DNA from: Knoellia flava TL1
GTDB lineage: Bacteria; Actinomycetota; Actinomycetes; Actinomycetales; Dermatophilaceae
Direction of reading: 5' to 3'
Assembly (NCBI RefSeq): GCF_000768675.1
Contig: NZ_AVPI01000001.1
Coordinates: 62,001-126,000 of the forward strand
DNA length: 64,000 nt
The notes below the pieces were generated by a model, which saw only the letters and a program-made list of their open reading frames with translations, was not told the DNA's origin and did no database searches. A program made the translations under genes and the position numbers. Positions 17,861-26,569 of the stretch are shown here, piece after piece. How positions within the stretch are numbered: the stretch's first letter is position 1; every line of letters begins with the position of its first letter.

Positions 17861-19095
17861 CGGTGCTGATCTCCTTGTGCCGTGCCTGGTGCCGTGGGTG
17901 CCCTGCCTGCCGTGCGTGGTGTCGTGCCTGGTGCCGTGCCGACCGCGGGTCGGTCCGAGTCTGCCGTGGTGCGGACCGCCGCCGCGGGAAGTCGCATCGT
18001 GAACGTCGAGCCACGCCCCTCCTCGCTCCACACCGACACGTCGCCGCCGTGGGTGGCGCACACGTGCTTGACGATGGCGAGGCCGAGCCCGGTGCCACCC
18101 GTCGCGCGCGACCGTGCGGCGTCGACGCGGTAGAAGCGCTCGAAGATCCGACCCTGCTCGGAGGCGGGGATGCCCTGCCCCTGGTCGGAGACGGTGACCT
18201 CCACGGTGTCGCCGACGCGTCGGGCTGCGACCGCGACGCGGGTGCCCGGCTCGGAGTAGTTGACGGCGTTCGAGACGAGGTTGGCGATTGCCGTGGCGAG
18301 GAGCTCGGCGTCGCCGAAGACGCTGGCGCGCTCGTCGGCGACGGTCTCGAGGCTGATCTGGCGCGACTCCGCGGCGACCCGCACGCGGTCGACGGCCTCC
18401 GCGACGACGGCGGGGATCGAGACGAGCTCGGGCTCGTGCAGCGTGTCGGCGACCTGGAGGCGCGAGAGGTCGACGATCTCCTTGACGAGCCGGGTGAGCC
18501 GGGTGGACTCGACCTGGATGCGAGCGGCGAAGCGCGACACCGCCTCCGGGTCGTCGCGCGCGTCGAGGACGGCCTCGGCCAGCAGGGCGATGCCACCGAC
18601 GGGCGTCTTGAGCTCGTGGGAGACGTTGGCGACGAAGTCGCGCCGGACCTCCTCGACCCGCCGGGCGTGGGTGTGGTCCTCGGCGAGGATGAGGACGTGG
18701 CTCGCTCCCAGCGGCGCGACCCGGGCCTTCATGAGGGCGTTGGTCGTCGTGCCGAACCCGCGCGAGAGCTCGAGGTCGACCTCGCGGATCTCGCCGTCGC
18801 GGCGCACCTGGCGGGCGAGCTGGCGCAGCTCGGCGTGGACGAGCTCGCCGTGGCGGACGAGCCCGTAGCTCACCGCGGAGGCCGAGCTGTTGACGACGGC
18901 GTCGGAGGCGTCGAGGACGATCGCGATCGAGCGGAGGACGGCGAGCACGTCGGTGACCCCGCTGGGCAGCGACGGCGGTGGCGTCGGCGGGATGGTCGTG
19001 AGCGTGCGTTCGCTGAACCGGCTCGCGGCGACGGCGACTGCCCCGATGACGAGACCCAGCGCGCCACCGACGATCCCGGCGAGCGTCGCATCCAC
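17857..19095 (-). CDS. senX3: Sensor histidine kinase of phosphate control
   Basis: A 412-residue kinase. It has an N-terminal membrane helix (IVGGALGLVIGAVAVAA), a PAS-like region (VLRSIAIVLDASDAVVNSS), the phospho-histidine in NVSHELKTPVGG, N-box NLVSNAVNYS, and G-boxes DQGQGIP and GGTGLGLAIVKH. I start it at GTG 19095, which keeps the helix at the N-terminus. The last 35 residues are an odd Ala/Pro/Gly/Thr tail (PGTTPRTAGRAPTAPGTAQG) encoded by an imperfect 42-bp DNA duplication (20-mers at 17877 and 17919) right before regX3. The PAS and phosphate-transport genes nearby support sensing through PhoU/Pst rather than direct phosphate binding. Confidence 0.9.
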   Translation of the reverse strand: MDATLAGIVGGALGLVIGAVAVAASRFSERTLTTIPPTPPPSLPSGVTDVLAVLRSIAIVLDASDAVVNSSASAVSYGLVRHGELVHAELRQLARQVRRDGEIREVDLELSRGFGTTTNALMKARVAPLGASHVLILAEDHTHARRVEEVRRDFVANVSHELKTPVGGIALLAEAVLDARDDPEAVSRFAARIQVESTRLTRLVKEIVDLSRLQVADTLHEPELVSIPAVVAEAVDRVRVAAESRQISLETVADERASVFGDAELLATAIANLVSNAVNYSEPGTRVAVAARRVGDTVEVTVSDQGQGIPASEQGRIFERFYRVDAARSRATGGTGLGLAIVKHVCATHGGDVSVWSEEGRGSTFTMRLPAAAVRTTADSDRPAVGTAPGTTPRTAGRAPTAPGTAQGDQHR

Positions 19096-19154
19096 GTGAC
19101 CAGCGTAATCCGAGGTCGAGGCCGCTCCGGACCACCGACGGGCGCACCAGCGTG

Positions 19155-19195
19155 CGGTCACCTCAATGTTCACCTTCGTGGTGGCGCGTGTTCAC
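19155..19195. promoter_or_regulatory. PHO-box-like direct repeats between senX3 and phoU
   Basis: GGTCACC (19155), GTTCACC (19167) and GTTCACC (19189). The last two lie exactly 22 nt apart, two 11-nt units. This matches the PhoP-type direct-repeat box of actinobacteria and could serve either divergent gene. Confidence 0.6.
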
Positions 19196-19289
19196 CACCT
19201 CGTGCCACGCTGCCGACGTCGGGCGCCGCGCGGGCTGCGCGGACCGGCGGAACGCGGGCGCACCGGCGCCCACCACTGAGAGGGAGCAG

Positions 19290-19997
19290 ATGCGCAAGGC
19301 ATTCCACGAGGAGCTCGACCGGGTCACCGAGGCTCTGGTCGAGATGACGCGGCTCGCGAGCTCGGCGATGTCGCGGGCGACGACGGCGCTCCTCGACGCC
19401 GACGTCCAGCTGGCCGAGTCGGTCATCGGGGCCGACGTCGAGATCGACGCGCTGCGCGAGGAGCTCGACCTGCTGTCGTTCGACCTGCTCGCGCTCCAGC
19501 AGCCGGTCGCCACCGACCTGCGCATGGTCGTCACCTCGATGCGGATGAGCTCGGACATCGAGCGCATGGGCGACCTCGCCCGCCACGTCGCCAAGGTCGC
19601 ACGACTGCGCTACCCCTCCTCGGCGGTGCCGCCCGAGCTGCGCTCGATCATCCTCGAGATGGGCCAGGTCGCCGAGCGCATCGTCACCAAGGCCGGCTCG
19701 GTCATCGCCGCGCGCGACGTCGAGGCCGCCCGCCAGATCGAGCGCGACGACGACGCCATGGACGACCTGCACCGGCAGCTCTTCGAGCGCCTCGCCTCCG
19801 ACTCGTGGGACCACCCGGCCGAGACGACCGTCGACATCACGCTCGTCGGCCGCTACTACGAGCGGTTCGGCGACCACGCGGTCTCAGTGGCGCGGCGCGT
19901 GATCTTCCTCGTCACCGGCGAGCAGAGCGCCGAGAGCGAGTCGAGCCACGAGGACGTCGAGGACGACGAGGCCTTCCCGGAGACGACGACTCCCTGA
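19290..19997 (+). CDS. phoU: Phosphate signalling regulator PhoU
   Basis: A 235-residue all-helical protein made of two PhoU repeats. Each carries the metal-binding E/DxxxD motif: DVEIDALREELD in the first and ERDDDAMDDLHRQLFE in the second, with MSSDIERMGDLARHVAK and YERFGDHAVSVARR as partner helices. PhoU links the Pst transporter to the sensor kinase and represses the regulon when phosphate is ample. ATG 19290 follows GAGAGGGAG. A short acidic tail (ESESSHEDVEDDEAFPE) is unusual. It diverges from senX3 across a PHO-like box. Confidence 0.92.
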   Translation: MRKAFHEELDRVTEALVEMTRLASSAMSRATTALLDADVQLAESVIGADVEIDALREELDLLSFDLLALQQPVATDLRMVVTSMRMSSDIERMGDLARHVAKVARLRYPSSAVPPELRSIILEMGQVAERIVTKAGSVIAARDVEAARQIERDDDAMDDLHRQLFERLASDSWDHPAETTVDITLVGRYYERFGDHAVSVARRVIFLVTGEQSAESESSHEDVEDDEAFPETTTP

Positions 19998-20015
19998 GCG
20001 GACCCTCTCGCTGAG

Positions 20016-20035
20016 CGGACGGCATACCCCGTCCG
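20016..20035 (+). terminator. Hairpin after phoU formed around a GTATGCCG-type motif
   Basis: CGGACGG pairs with CCGTCCG around the loop CATACC. The left half is the minus-strand 12-mer CGGACGGCATAC. Confidence 0.5.
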
Positions 20036-20169
20036 CGTCCGTACCGTCCGGTCGGCGCGTCGCCCTCGTGACCCGCCGAGCGGACGTGGTCGTATGCCGA
20101 CCTTAACCTTTCGCCCACCGGGTCGCGTTGAGACGGGTGACAGGGGTGGCTCGGCGCGAGGATGGGGAC

Positions 20170-20712
20170 GTGGACCAAGACAGCGAGGCGGCCTTCGCCG
20201 AGTTCGTGACTCGGGAGTGGTCGCGGCTCGTGCGGGTGGGCTACCTGCTCACCGGTGACCTCGGTCGCGCCGAGGACCTCGTCCAGCAGGCCCTGGTCAA
20301 GGTCCACCGGCACTGGCCCAGGCTCCTGCGCGACGGGTCACCCTACGCCTACACACGCGCAGCCGTGGCCAACGAGTCGGCGTCGTGGTGGCGTCGGCGC
20401 CGTGTTTCCGAGCACCTGGGCGACGTCCCGGCACGCGCGGAGCGGGTCGCCGGGGACACGTTCGCCGCGGTCGACGACCGGGCCGAGCTCATGGCCGCCC
20501 TCGGCACACTGCCGCCGCGGATGCGTGCCGTCGTCGTGCTGCGCTTCTACGACGACCTCTCCGAGGCCGAGACGGCGAAGGCCCTCGGCATCTCGGTCGG
20601 CTCGGTCAAGAGCCAGACCTCGCGAGGGCTCGTCCGCCTGCGCGACGAGCTCGGGCGGCGGGCACCCGACCCCTCCCCGGCGCAGACGAAGGGAGCGTCC
20701 CATGGGTTTTGA
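20170..20712 (+). CDS. ECF sigma factor, SigE-family of actinobacteria
   Basis: A 180-residue group 4 sigma factor. Region 2 covers FAEFVTREWSRLVRVGYLLTGD and RAEDLVQQALVKVHRHW; region 4 covers LPPRMRAVVVLRFYDDLSEAETAKAL followed by the helix-turn-helix GISVGSVKSQTSRGLVRLR. This matches the SigE family (TIGR02983-like) found in large numbers in actinobacteria. I chose GTG 20170 with GAGGATGGGG upstream; an open frame extends to 20128 without support. The ATG of the next gene lies inside its end (11-nt overlap), so the partner is probably its anti-sigma factor. Target genes are unknown. Confidence 0.88.
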   Translation: MDQDSEAAFAEFVTREWSRLVRVGYLLTGDLGRAEDLVQQALVKVHRHWPRLLRDGSPYAYTRAAVANESASWWRRRRVSEHLGDVPARAERVAGDTFAAVDDRAELMAALGTLPPRMRAVVVLRFYDDLSEAETAKALGISVGSVKSQTSRGLVRLRDELGRRAPDPSPAQTKGASHGF

Positions 20713-22063
20713 GTCAGAGCTCCGCACGGCGCTGAGGACCGCCGCGTCCGGCGTCACCCCCGTCGACGACCGGCCCTACGACCGTGTCAGCGCTGCCGTG
20801 GGGCGGAGCCGTCGCCGACGCCGGGGCGGGCTCGCCGTCGCGGTCGCGGTCGCAGTGGCGGTCGGCGCACCCCTCGCACTCTCGCGCCTCGCCGACGACC
20901 CCCCCGACGCCCTGCCCGCCTCGAGGAGCTCGCTCCCGGGGGCGTCGGACGCGGCCTGGGACGACATCTCCACCTGGCCGCTGCGTGGCGGCCTCGCGCG
21001 CGACGCCGCCCTCGTCGCCGACGTCGCCGACCGCTTCCGGGGCCGTCCGATCCTGCTCGCCGACCTCGACGGTCGCCGGGTCTCCGTCGTCGTCACCGAT
21101 GGTGAGATCATCGTGGCGACCGGGCCTCGCGGCGCCGACGCCGACGCCCTCGAGCGAGTCAACCCCGAGCAGCTCGGGATGGAGCACGGCGGCGCGATCG
21201 TCGTCCGGGGCGGGACGACCGGCCTCATTGCGACGACGCCGGACGTCAGGGCCGTCGACGTCTCGCGGCCACCGACGGTCGGCCTCGACGGCACGCTGAC
21301 CCGACGGTGGGACCGGGTCCGTCTCGCAGACGGCCTCGCCACGACGCCCATGAGCGAGTTCACCCGCGTCCGGCTCGACTCGGGGTGGCCGGTGCAGACC
21401 TTCACCACGGGCGAGGGAGACCAGTCCGCGCCCCCCGCGGAAGAGGTCTGTGCCAAGCCCTGCTCGGACGCGCAGCTCGCCGCCCTCCAGACAGCGGCGC
21501 TCAACGCCCGGGCGGCGCGGCTCCTCGGCCTGCGCGAGGAACAGCTGACGACCCGGACCATCCACCTCGGCCGCGTGCCCGACGACCTCCAGCGCGGAGT
21601 GCTCGCGGGCGGGCTCTCCGGCTCTCACGTCATGCTGCACATCGCGCTGACGACCCTCCCCCAGGGCCAGAACCTGCGCACCGTGTGGGTCACGCGGGTG
21701 CACCCGACGCGTGAGTCGCCCCCTCTCGGCTCCGATCCGATCCAGCTGCTCCAGCCCTTCCCCGGCGACACGGCCTCGGTCGACCCGGTGCTCGAGTACG
21801 AACGGGTCGCCGAGGGCGGCCCCCGCTCGGTCTCGGCGTGGGTCGTGTCCCCGGCGGGCACGGCCGTGCAGGCGGTGTCGAGCGACCCGTCGAGATGGCC
21901 GGCGTCCCCCGTCGTACCCCTCGTCGGCGGCAGCGCCCGGGTCACCGTCGTCGCGTCGGCCGCCGACCTCGCGGAGCACTACCAGGTGCGGGTCGTCGGT
22001 CCGGGCGGTGCGCTGCTCGGGACCTTCCCGGCCTCGGAGGAGGAGCGGGGGCTGTACGAGTGA
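20702..22063 (+). CDS. Single-pass membrane protein, probable anti-sigma partner
   Basis: A 453-residue protein with a cytosolic N-terminus of about 40 residues (SELRTALRTAASGVTP), one membrane helix at about residues 45-62 (GGLAVAVAVAVAVGAPLAL) preceded by RSRRRRR, and an outside domain of about 380 residues with a CAKPC motif near residue 255. This is the usual shape of a sigma regulator; no zinc HxxxCxxC anti-sigma motif is visible. The role is inferred from the 11-nt overlap with the sigma gene. I do not recognise the external domain. It ends at a strong 14-bp hairpin shared with gpmA. Confidence 0.75.
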   Translation: MGFESELRTALRTAASGVTPVDDRPYDRVSAAVGRSRRRRRGGLAVAVAVAVAVGAPLALSRLADDPPDALPASRSSLPGASDAAWDDISTWPLRGGLARDAALVADVADRFRGRPILLADLDGRRVSVVVTDGEIIVATGPRGADADALERVNPEQLGMEHGGAIVVRGGTTGLIATTPDVRAVDVSRPPTVGLDGTLTRRWDRVRLADGLATTPMSEFTRVRLDSGWPVQTFTTGEGDQSAPPAEEVCAKPCSDAQLAALQTAALNARAARLLGLREEQLTTRTIHLGRVPDDLQRGVLAGGLSGSHVMLHIALTTLPQGQNLRTVWVTRVHPTRESPPLGSDPIQLLQPFPGDTASVDPVLEYERVAEGGPRSVSAWVVSPAGTAVQAVSSDPSRWPASPVVPLVGGSARVTVVASAADLAEHYQVRVVGPGGALLGTFPASEEERGLYE

Positions 22064-22069
22064 GGTGCG

Positions 22070-22103
22070 CGGACGGCATACGCCGTCGTGCGTATGCCGT
22101 CCG
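22070..22103. terminator. Bidirectional hairpin made of two inverted 12-mer copies
   Basis: CGGACGGCATACGC pairs perfectly over 14 bp with GCGTATGCCGTCCG around a 6-nt loop. Each arm contains one copy of the 12-mer. It separates converging genes (membrane partner and gpmA). Confidence 0.8.
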
Positions 22104-22109
22104 GCCCGG

Positions 22110-22844
22110 TCAGCGGCCCTGGTTGGCGACCGCCGCGGCGGCCTCCGCGGCTGCCCCGGGGTCGAGGTAGTCGCCGGGCTTGGTCGGCATGAAGTCGTCG
22201 CCGAGCTCGTAGACGAGCGGCTGCCCGGTGGGGATGTTGAGAGCGGCGATGTCCTCGTCGCTGATGCCGTCGAGGTGCTTGACGAGGCCGCGCAGGCTGT
22301 TGCCGTGGGCGACGACGAGGACGGTCTCGCCGGCGACGAGGTCGTCGCGCAGCGGGCCCTCCCAGTAGGGCATGAAGCGCTCGATGACGTCCTTGAGGCA
22401 CTCGGTGCGCGGGACCTCGATGCCGGCGTAGCGCGGGTCGTCGGTCTGGTCGAACTCCGAGCCGACCTCGATCGCCGGTGGCGGGGTGTCGAACGACCGG
22501 CGCCAGAGCATGAACTGCTCGTCGCCGTACTTCTCGCGCGTCGCGGCCTTGTCGAGGCCCTGGAGCGCGCCGTAGTGGCGCTCGTTGAGCCGCCAGTCAC
22601 GACGCACCGGGATCCAGTGGCGGTCGGCGGCGTCGAGCGCGAGGTTCGCGGTCGTGATGGCACGGCGCAGCACCGACGTGTGCACGACGGTGGGCAGGAC
22701 ACCGCGCTCCTTGAGGAGCTCGCCGCCGTGGACGGCCTCCTCGCGACCCTGGTCGTTGAGGTCGACGTCGACCCAGCCGGTGAAGAGATTCTTGGCGTTC
22801 CACTCGGAGTGGCCGTGACGCAGCAGGATGAGGGTGTGTGCCAT
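22110..22844 (-). CDS. gpmA: 2,3-bisphosphoglycerate-dependent phosphoglycerate mutase
   Basis: A 244-residue enzyme converting 3-phosphoglycerate and 2-phosphoglycerate in glycolysis. The phospho-histidine motif [12 protein letters not shown] opens the protein, followed by [13 protein letters not shown]; the second histidine is in [19 protein letters not shown], and the substrate loop [11 protein letters not shown] is intact. ATG 22844 is supported by a leaderless -10 box 7 nt upstream. Its neighbours senX3-regX3 and mshA are the same as in mycobacteria, where gpm1 lies next to senX3. Monocistronic here. Confidence 0.94.
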   Translation of the reverse strand: MAHTLILLRHGHSEWNAKNLFTGWVDVDLNDQGREEAVHGGELLKERGVLPTVVHTSVLRRAITTANLALDAADRHWIPVRRDWRLNERHYGALQGLDKAATREKYGDEQFMLWRRSFDTPPPAIEVGSEFDQTDDPRYAGIEVPRTECLKDVIERFMPYWEGPLRDDLVAGETVLVVAHGNSLRGLVKHLDGISDEDIAALNIPTGQPLVYELGDDFMPTKPGDYLDPGAAAEAAAAVANQGR

Positions 22845-22851
22845 GTGCGGC

Positions 22852-22857
22852 AGCCTA
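22852..22857 (-). promoter_or_regulatory. -10 box of a leaderless gpmA promoter
   Basis: TAGGCT on the minus strand ends 7 nt before ATG 22844; no ribosome site is present. Confidence 0.55.
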
Positions 22858-22956
22858 TCGACGCCGCGCCGGGCCGCGGCCGCAGTGTCCGTCCGCCGGT
22901 GGGCAGCCTCCGCGAAAACCGATGGGCAGCACCGGCCCGCTCTGGGACGATCGGGC

Positions 22957-23766
22957 ATGGGCAGAACCCTGGCAGGGGTCTGGGCTCACCCGGACGACGA
23001 GTGCTACGCGATGTTCGGTTCGGTCGTGAGGCACAGCACCGACCCGCGCTTCCGCCTCGTCGTGCTGCACGCGACCGACGGTGACGCGGGTGAGATCGCT
23101 CCCGGGGTGCCCGCCACCCGCGAGGGCCTCGGGGCGTGGCGACGGGCCGAGGACGTCGCCGCCTGGCGGGCGCTCGGCACCGAGCCGGAGCGGCACGTGT
23201 GGCTCGGGCACGGCGACGGTCGGCTCGTCGAGGTCGGGGCCGGGCTCGTCGACGAGGTCGCCGACTTCCTGCGGGCCGAGCGGCCGGACGTCGTCCTCAC
23301 GTTCGGGCCGGACGGGGTCACGGGGCACCCGGACCACGTCTCGATCGGTGCCGCGACCGCAGCGGCGTTCCAGCGGGTGCGGACCGAGGTCGCTGCGGGC
23401 GGTGGCCGTGCGCGCGACGACGGGCTGCAGCGGCTGCTCTTCGGATGCATCCCCCGGCGGGCCTGGCTCATCGCCCAGCGCCACCGCGTCATGGCGGGCC
23501 TCGGTGCGTGGGACCCGTCGGAGGTCTACCACCTGCGCGGCGTGCCCGACGAGGACGTCGGTGTCGTCGTCCGTCACCGCGAAGGCCTCGAGAGGATGCT
23601 CGCCGCCCACAAGGAGCACGCGAGCCAGCGGCACGTCATGTTCGACCCTGGCGGCTCGGACGAGCGCTGGATGAAGGCACTCTCCCTCGAGACCTGGGTC
23701 GTCGCGTGGCCGCCGCGGGAGCCGGGCGCGCCCGTGCTCACCGACGTCTTCGAGGGCCTGGACTAG
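22957..23766 (+). CDS. PIG-L family zinc deacetylase (MshB/Mca-like)
   Basis: A 269-residue zinc N-deacetylase. Zinc motif AHPDDE lies at about residues 10-15, and [11 protein letters not shown] supplies the second histidine pair; [11 protein letters not shown] and the HKEHASQ segment fit the family. MshB removes acetate from GlcNAc-inositol in mycothiol synthesis, and Mca cleaves mycothiol conjugates; this protein could be either or a different member, since it is shorter than typical MshB (about 300). mshA lies 1.6 kb away, which favours a mycothiol role but does not prove it. Start ATG 22957 places the first strand correctly. Confidence 0.75.
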   Translation: MGRTLAGVWAHPDDECYAMFGSVVRHSTDPRFRLVVLHATDGDAGEIAPGVPATREGLGAWRRAEDVAAWRALGTEPERHVWLGHGDGRLVEVGAGLVDEVADFLRAERPDVVLTFGPDGVTGHPDHVSIGAATAAAFQRVRTEVAAGGGRARDDGLQRLLFGCIPRRAWLIAQRHRVMAGLGAWDPSEVYHLRGVPDEDVGVVVRHREGLERMLAAHKEHASQRHVMFDPGGSDERWMKALSLETWVVAWPPREPGAPVLTDVFEGLD

Positions 23767-23805
23767 CGACCGGGCGACGAAGCCTCCGGGCCCTCCGGGT
23801 GGGGC

Positions 23806-23852
23806 TTGCGTCCGGCAGGATGACGGCCAGGGCACCAGAGTTGCGGACGCAA
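23806..23852. repeat. 47-bp palindrome, family B copy 1
   Basis: TTGCGTCCGGCA at the left and TTGCGGACGCAA at the right; the terminal 9 bp pair perfectly (10 with the flanks). It lies between converging genes. A second copy of identical length is at 54421-54467. Confidence 0.75.
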
Positions 23853-23886
23853 GGGGTCGGGGGCGGCCGGCATACGGGAGGGAAGG

Positions 23887-24384
23887 TCAGCCCTTGTCGA
23901 GGAGGTGACGGAACGCCTCGAGGTTGCGCAGCGACTCGCCGCGCGAGACCCGCCAGTCCCACTCCTTCTGCATCGAGGTGAGGAAGCCGATGACGAGGAG
24001 CTCGTTGAAGGGCGCGTCGGCGGCCTCGAGGACGACGCCCAGGACCTGGTCGAGCCGGTCGGCGTCGACGCCCGCGAGGGGGACGCGGCCGGTGACGTAG
24101 ACGTCGCCGCTGCCGTCGATGGCGTAGGCCAGGCCCGGCAGCCGGAGGTTGCGCCGGAGGAGGCTGCGGTAGAACTCCTCGTGGTTCTCGTCGGGGTTGC
24201 GGATGACGAAGGCCGACACCGAGAGATCGGAGTCGCCGACGACGAGCGAGACGACCGTCCTGAGCTTCTTCTCGCCCGGCAGGGTGACGACGAACTCGCC
24301 GTCGCGCGCGCCGCGCTCCCATTCGATGCCGGTGTCGGTGAGGAAGTCCTCGACCGTGCCGGTCGCGTCGGTCACGCCGGTCAC
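23887..24384 (-). CDS. YbjN domain protein
   Basis: A 165-residue soluble protein of the YbjN / type III secretion chaperone-like fold: [70 protein letters not shown] and [20 protein letters not shown]. Start GTG 24384 overlaps the mshA stop (GTGA); a second GTG at 24375 is also possible. The same gene order, mshA then YbjN, occurs in mycobacteria (Rv0486-Rv0487). The function is unknown. The conserved order suggests a link to mycothiol metabolism, by inference. Confidence 0.87.
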   Translation of the reverse strand: MTGVTDATGTVEDFLTDTGIEWERGARDGEFVVTLPGEKKLRTVVSLVVGDSDLSVSAFVIRNPDENHEEFYRSLLRRNLRLPGLAYAIDGSGDVYVTGRVPLAGVDADRLDQVLGVVLEAADAPFNELLVIGFLTSMQKEWDWRVSRGESLRNLEAFRHLLDKG

Positions 24385-25694
24385 GGGATCACCGCGGTCG
24401 GTATGCCGGCGAGCGAGTCGGAGTCGTTGATCGAGGCACGCAGTGGTGCGGCGAGGGCCGCCTCGTAGACGGTGGCGAGCCGTTCGGCGGTCGCCTCCCA
24501 CGAGAAGCCGGAGGCGTGCTCGACCGCGCGGGCGGAGAGCTCGGCCGCGCGGGCAGTGTCCTCGACGACGCCCTCGATGGCGTTGGCCCACTCGTGCGGG
24601 TCGTGGCCGTCGACGAGGACTCCCGCGTCGCCGACCGCCGTGGGCAGGCCGCCCACGTTGGTCGCCACGACGACGGCGCCGCACGCCTGCGCCTCGACGG
24701 CGACGAGCCCGAAGGACTCGTTGTGGGAGGGCACCGCGACGACGTCGGCGGCCCGCATCCACGCCGCGAGGGTCGCGCGGTCGGTCGGCGGCTCGAAGCG
24801 GACGAGGTCGCCGATGCCCTCGTCGTCGGCCAGCCGCTGGAGCGCCATCGGGGAGCGCACACCCGAGCCGCTCGCCCCGCCGAGGACACCGACGACGAGC
24901 CGGTTGCGCAGCGACGGGTCGCGCCGGACGAGGTTGCCCGCCGCCCGGATGAGGACGTCGGGTGCCTTGAGCGGCTGGATCCGGCCCACGAAGAGCAGGA
25001 GGACGGCGTCCTCGGGGACGCCGACGTCGCGTCGGGCCTCGCCACGGTCGCCCGGACGGAAGACGTCGAGGTCGACACCCGGGGAGACGACGTCGACACG
25101 CTCCGGGTCCGCGGCATAGAGGTCGATCAGCTCACGGGCCTCGTCGGTCGTGTTGGCGACGAGCCGGTCGGCGGCCTCGACGACCTGGGCCTCACCGATC
25201 TCGCGGCCCTTGGGCTCCTCGGGGTCACCCTCGGCCCGGTGGAGGTTCTTGACCCGGGCCATCGTGTGCATCGTGTGGACGAGAGGGACGTCCCAGCGGT
25301 CGGCGGCGAGCCAGCCGACCTGGCCCGAGAGCCAGTAGTGGGAGTGGACGAGGTCGTAGTGGCCCTCAGGGGCGTGCGCGGCGACGCGCATCATGCCGGC
25401 CGCGAAGGCGCAGAGCTGCCCGGGAAGGTCCTCCTTGTCGAGGCCTTCGTAGGGACCGGCGGAGATGTGGCGGACGACGACGCCGGGCTCGACCTCGACG
25501 ATCGGGGCGTCCGACGCCGTCGTGCGGCGCGTGAAGACGTCGACGGCCACCCCGCGTCGCGCCAGCCGTTTCGCCGACTCGAGGACGTAGACGTTCATCC
25601 CGCCGGCGTCCCCCGTCCCCGGCTGCGCCAGCGGCGAGGTGTGCACCGACACCATCGCGACCCGGAAGCGGGGCCGGGTCTGCTCGCTCGTCAT
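24381..25694 (-). CDS. mshA: D-inositol-3-phosphate glycosyltransferase (mycothiol step 1)
   Basis: A 437-residue GT4 glycosyltransferase. N-terminal motifs [20 protein letters not shown] (UDP-GlcNAc and inositol-phosphate binding) and [13 protein letters not shown]; the second half has [15 protein letters not shown] and [18 protein letters not shown], the E-x7-E motif of the nucleotide-sugar site. It joins GlcNAc from UDP-GlcNAc to inositol-1-phosphate, the first committed step to mycothiol. ATG 25694 fits; a near-match -10 (CAGACT) lies 6 nt upstream. It precedes the YbjN gene with a GTGA overlap. Complete length for the family. Confidence 0.92.
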   Translation of the reverse strand: MTSEQTRPRFRVAMVSVHTSPLAQPGTGDAGGMNVYVLESAKRLARRGVAVDVFTRRTTASDAPIVEVEPGVVVRHISAGPYEGLDKEDLPGQLCAFAAGMMRVAAHAPEGHYDLVHSHYWLSGQVGWLAADRWDVPLVHTMHTMARVKNLHRAEGDPEEPKGREIGEAQVVEAADRLVANTTDEARELIDLYAADPERVDVVSPGVDLDVFRPGDRGEARRDVGVPEDAVLLLFVGRIQPLKAPDVLIRAAGNLVRRDPSLRNRLVVGVLGGASGSGVRSPMALQRLADDEGIGDLVRFEPPTDRATLAAWMRAADVVAVPSHNESFGLVAVEAQACGAVVVATNVGGLPTAVGDAGVLVDGHDPHEWANAIEGVVEDTARAAELSARAVEHASGFSWEATAERLATVYEAALAAPLRASINDSDSLAGIPTAVIP

Positions 25695-25717
25695 CCCGTC
25701 AGTCTGACACGCAGGAG

Positions 25718-26473
25718 TCACCCCCGACGCGGCACGCCACTGAGGGTGAGGGTCGCGCGGTTCGACCACGCGTGGACGTCGAGCCGTCCGTCGGGACGGA
25801 GGTCGACGCCACGTGCCCGTGTCGCCGGACCGATGCCGACGACGGCGCGGCGGGCGGACGTGAAGGCCCGCTGCTCCCCCGATCCCGGAACGAGCCACCA
25901 GCCCTTCTTGCGCAGCGTGCGGTCGGGCAGCGCGGGCGGGAGGCCCGCCGTCGCGGGCAGGGCGTCGAGGTGGACGACGACGGCGTCGGCGCCCTGGGCG
26001 TGGGCGGTGACGTGCACCCCGGCCGTCGTGAGGAGGAAGACGAGCCGCAGCGGCATGCTCCTCGGCTCGCCGTCCACCTCGCCGTAGACCTCGCCGATGT
26101 AGGCGGCCCGCCCGGGCTCGACGCGCAGCTCGTCGATGCGGACGTGGTCGAGGCTCGCCTCGACGTCCTCGACCGGGTGGCCGTCACGCTCCCCCAGCTC
26201 CCCGAGGACTGCGCTCACCGGCGAGCCCCGCGTGATGGTGTCGGCGAGGGTGCCGCTCGCGGCGGACACCCGGAAGCCGGACTGGTAGGCCGCCACCGTG
26301 TAGCCGCGCCCGAGCGTCGCGACACCGCGCGCCGACTCGTCGACGGTGAGGAGGCCGGGTGCGACGGGGACGAGCCCGATGTCGGTGCGCAGCACGACGG
26401 GGAGCCAGCCCCAGAGGCCGAGGGCCGCGGCCGCGGCGACGGAGACGACGAGCGCCACCATGCTCCGGCTCAC
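25718..26473 (-). CDS. Conserved exported or membrane-anchored protein, unknown function
   Basis: A 251-residue protein with one N-terminal membrane helix ([23 protein letters not shown]) and a mostly beta external part ([20 protein letters not shown] and [22 protein letters not shown]). I do not recognise a family; no catalytic motif is visible. I start it at GTG 26473, which has GAGGTGG 8 nt upstream, rather than GTG 26512 without such a site. It lies upstream of mshA on the same strand with a 23-bp gap and could be co-transcribed. Codon use is normal, so it is likely real. Confidence 0.65.
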   Translation of the reverse strand: MSRSMVALVVSVAAAAALGLWGWLPVVLRTDIGLVPVAPGLLTVDESARGVATLGRGYTVAAYQSGFRVSAASGTLADTITRGSPVSAVLGELGERDGHPVEDVEASLDHVRIDELRVEPGRAAYIGEVYGEVDGEPRSMPLRLVFLLTTAGVHVTAHAQGADAVVVHLDALPATAGLPPALPDRTLRKKGWWLVPGSGEQRAFTSARRAVVGIGPATRARGVDLRPDGRLDVHAWSNRATLTLSGVPRRG

Positions 26474-26557
26474 GTCGCGGCCACCTCGGCCGCCTGCACC
26501 CCGTCTGCCCACGTCAGCAGCCTAGGGGCGCGCCCTGTGGGTCGTGACCGCTGCTCG

Positions 26558-26563
26558 TACGCT
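26558..26563 (+). promoter_or_regulatory. -10 box of a leaderless promoter for the methyltransferase gene
   Basis: TACGCT ends 6 nt before GTG 26570. Confidence 0.5.
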
Positions 26564-26569
26564 GGCTCC

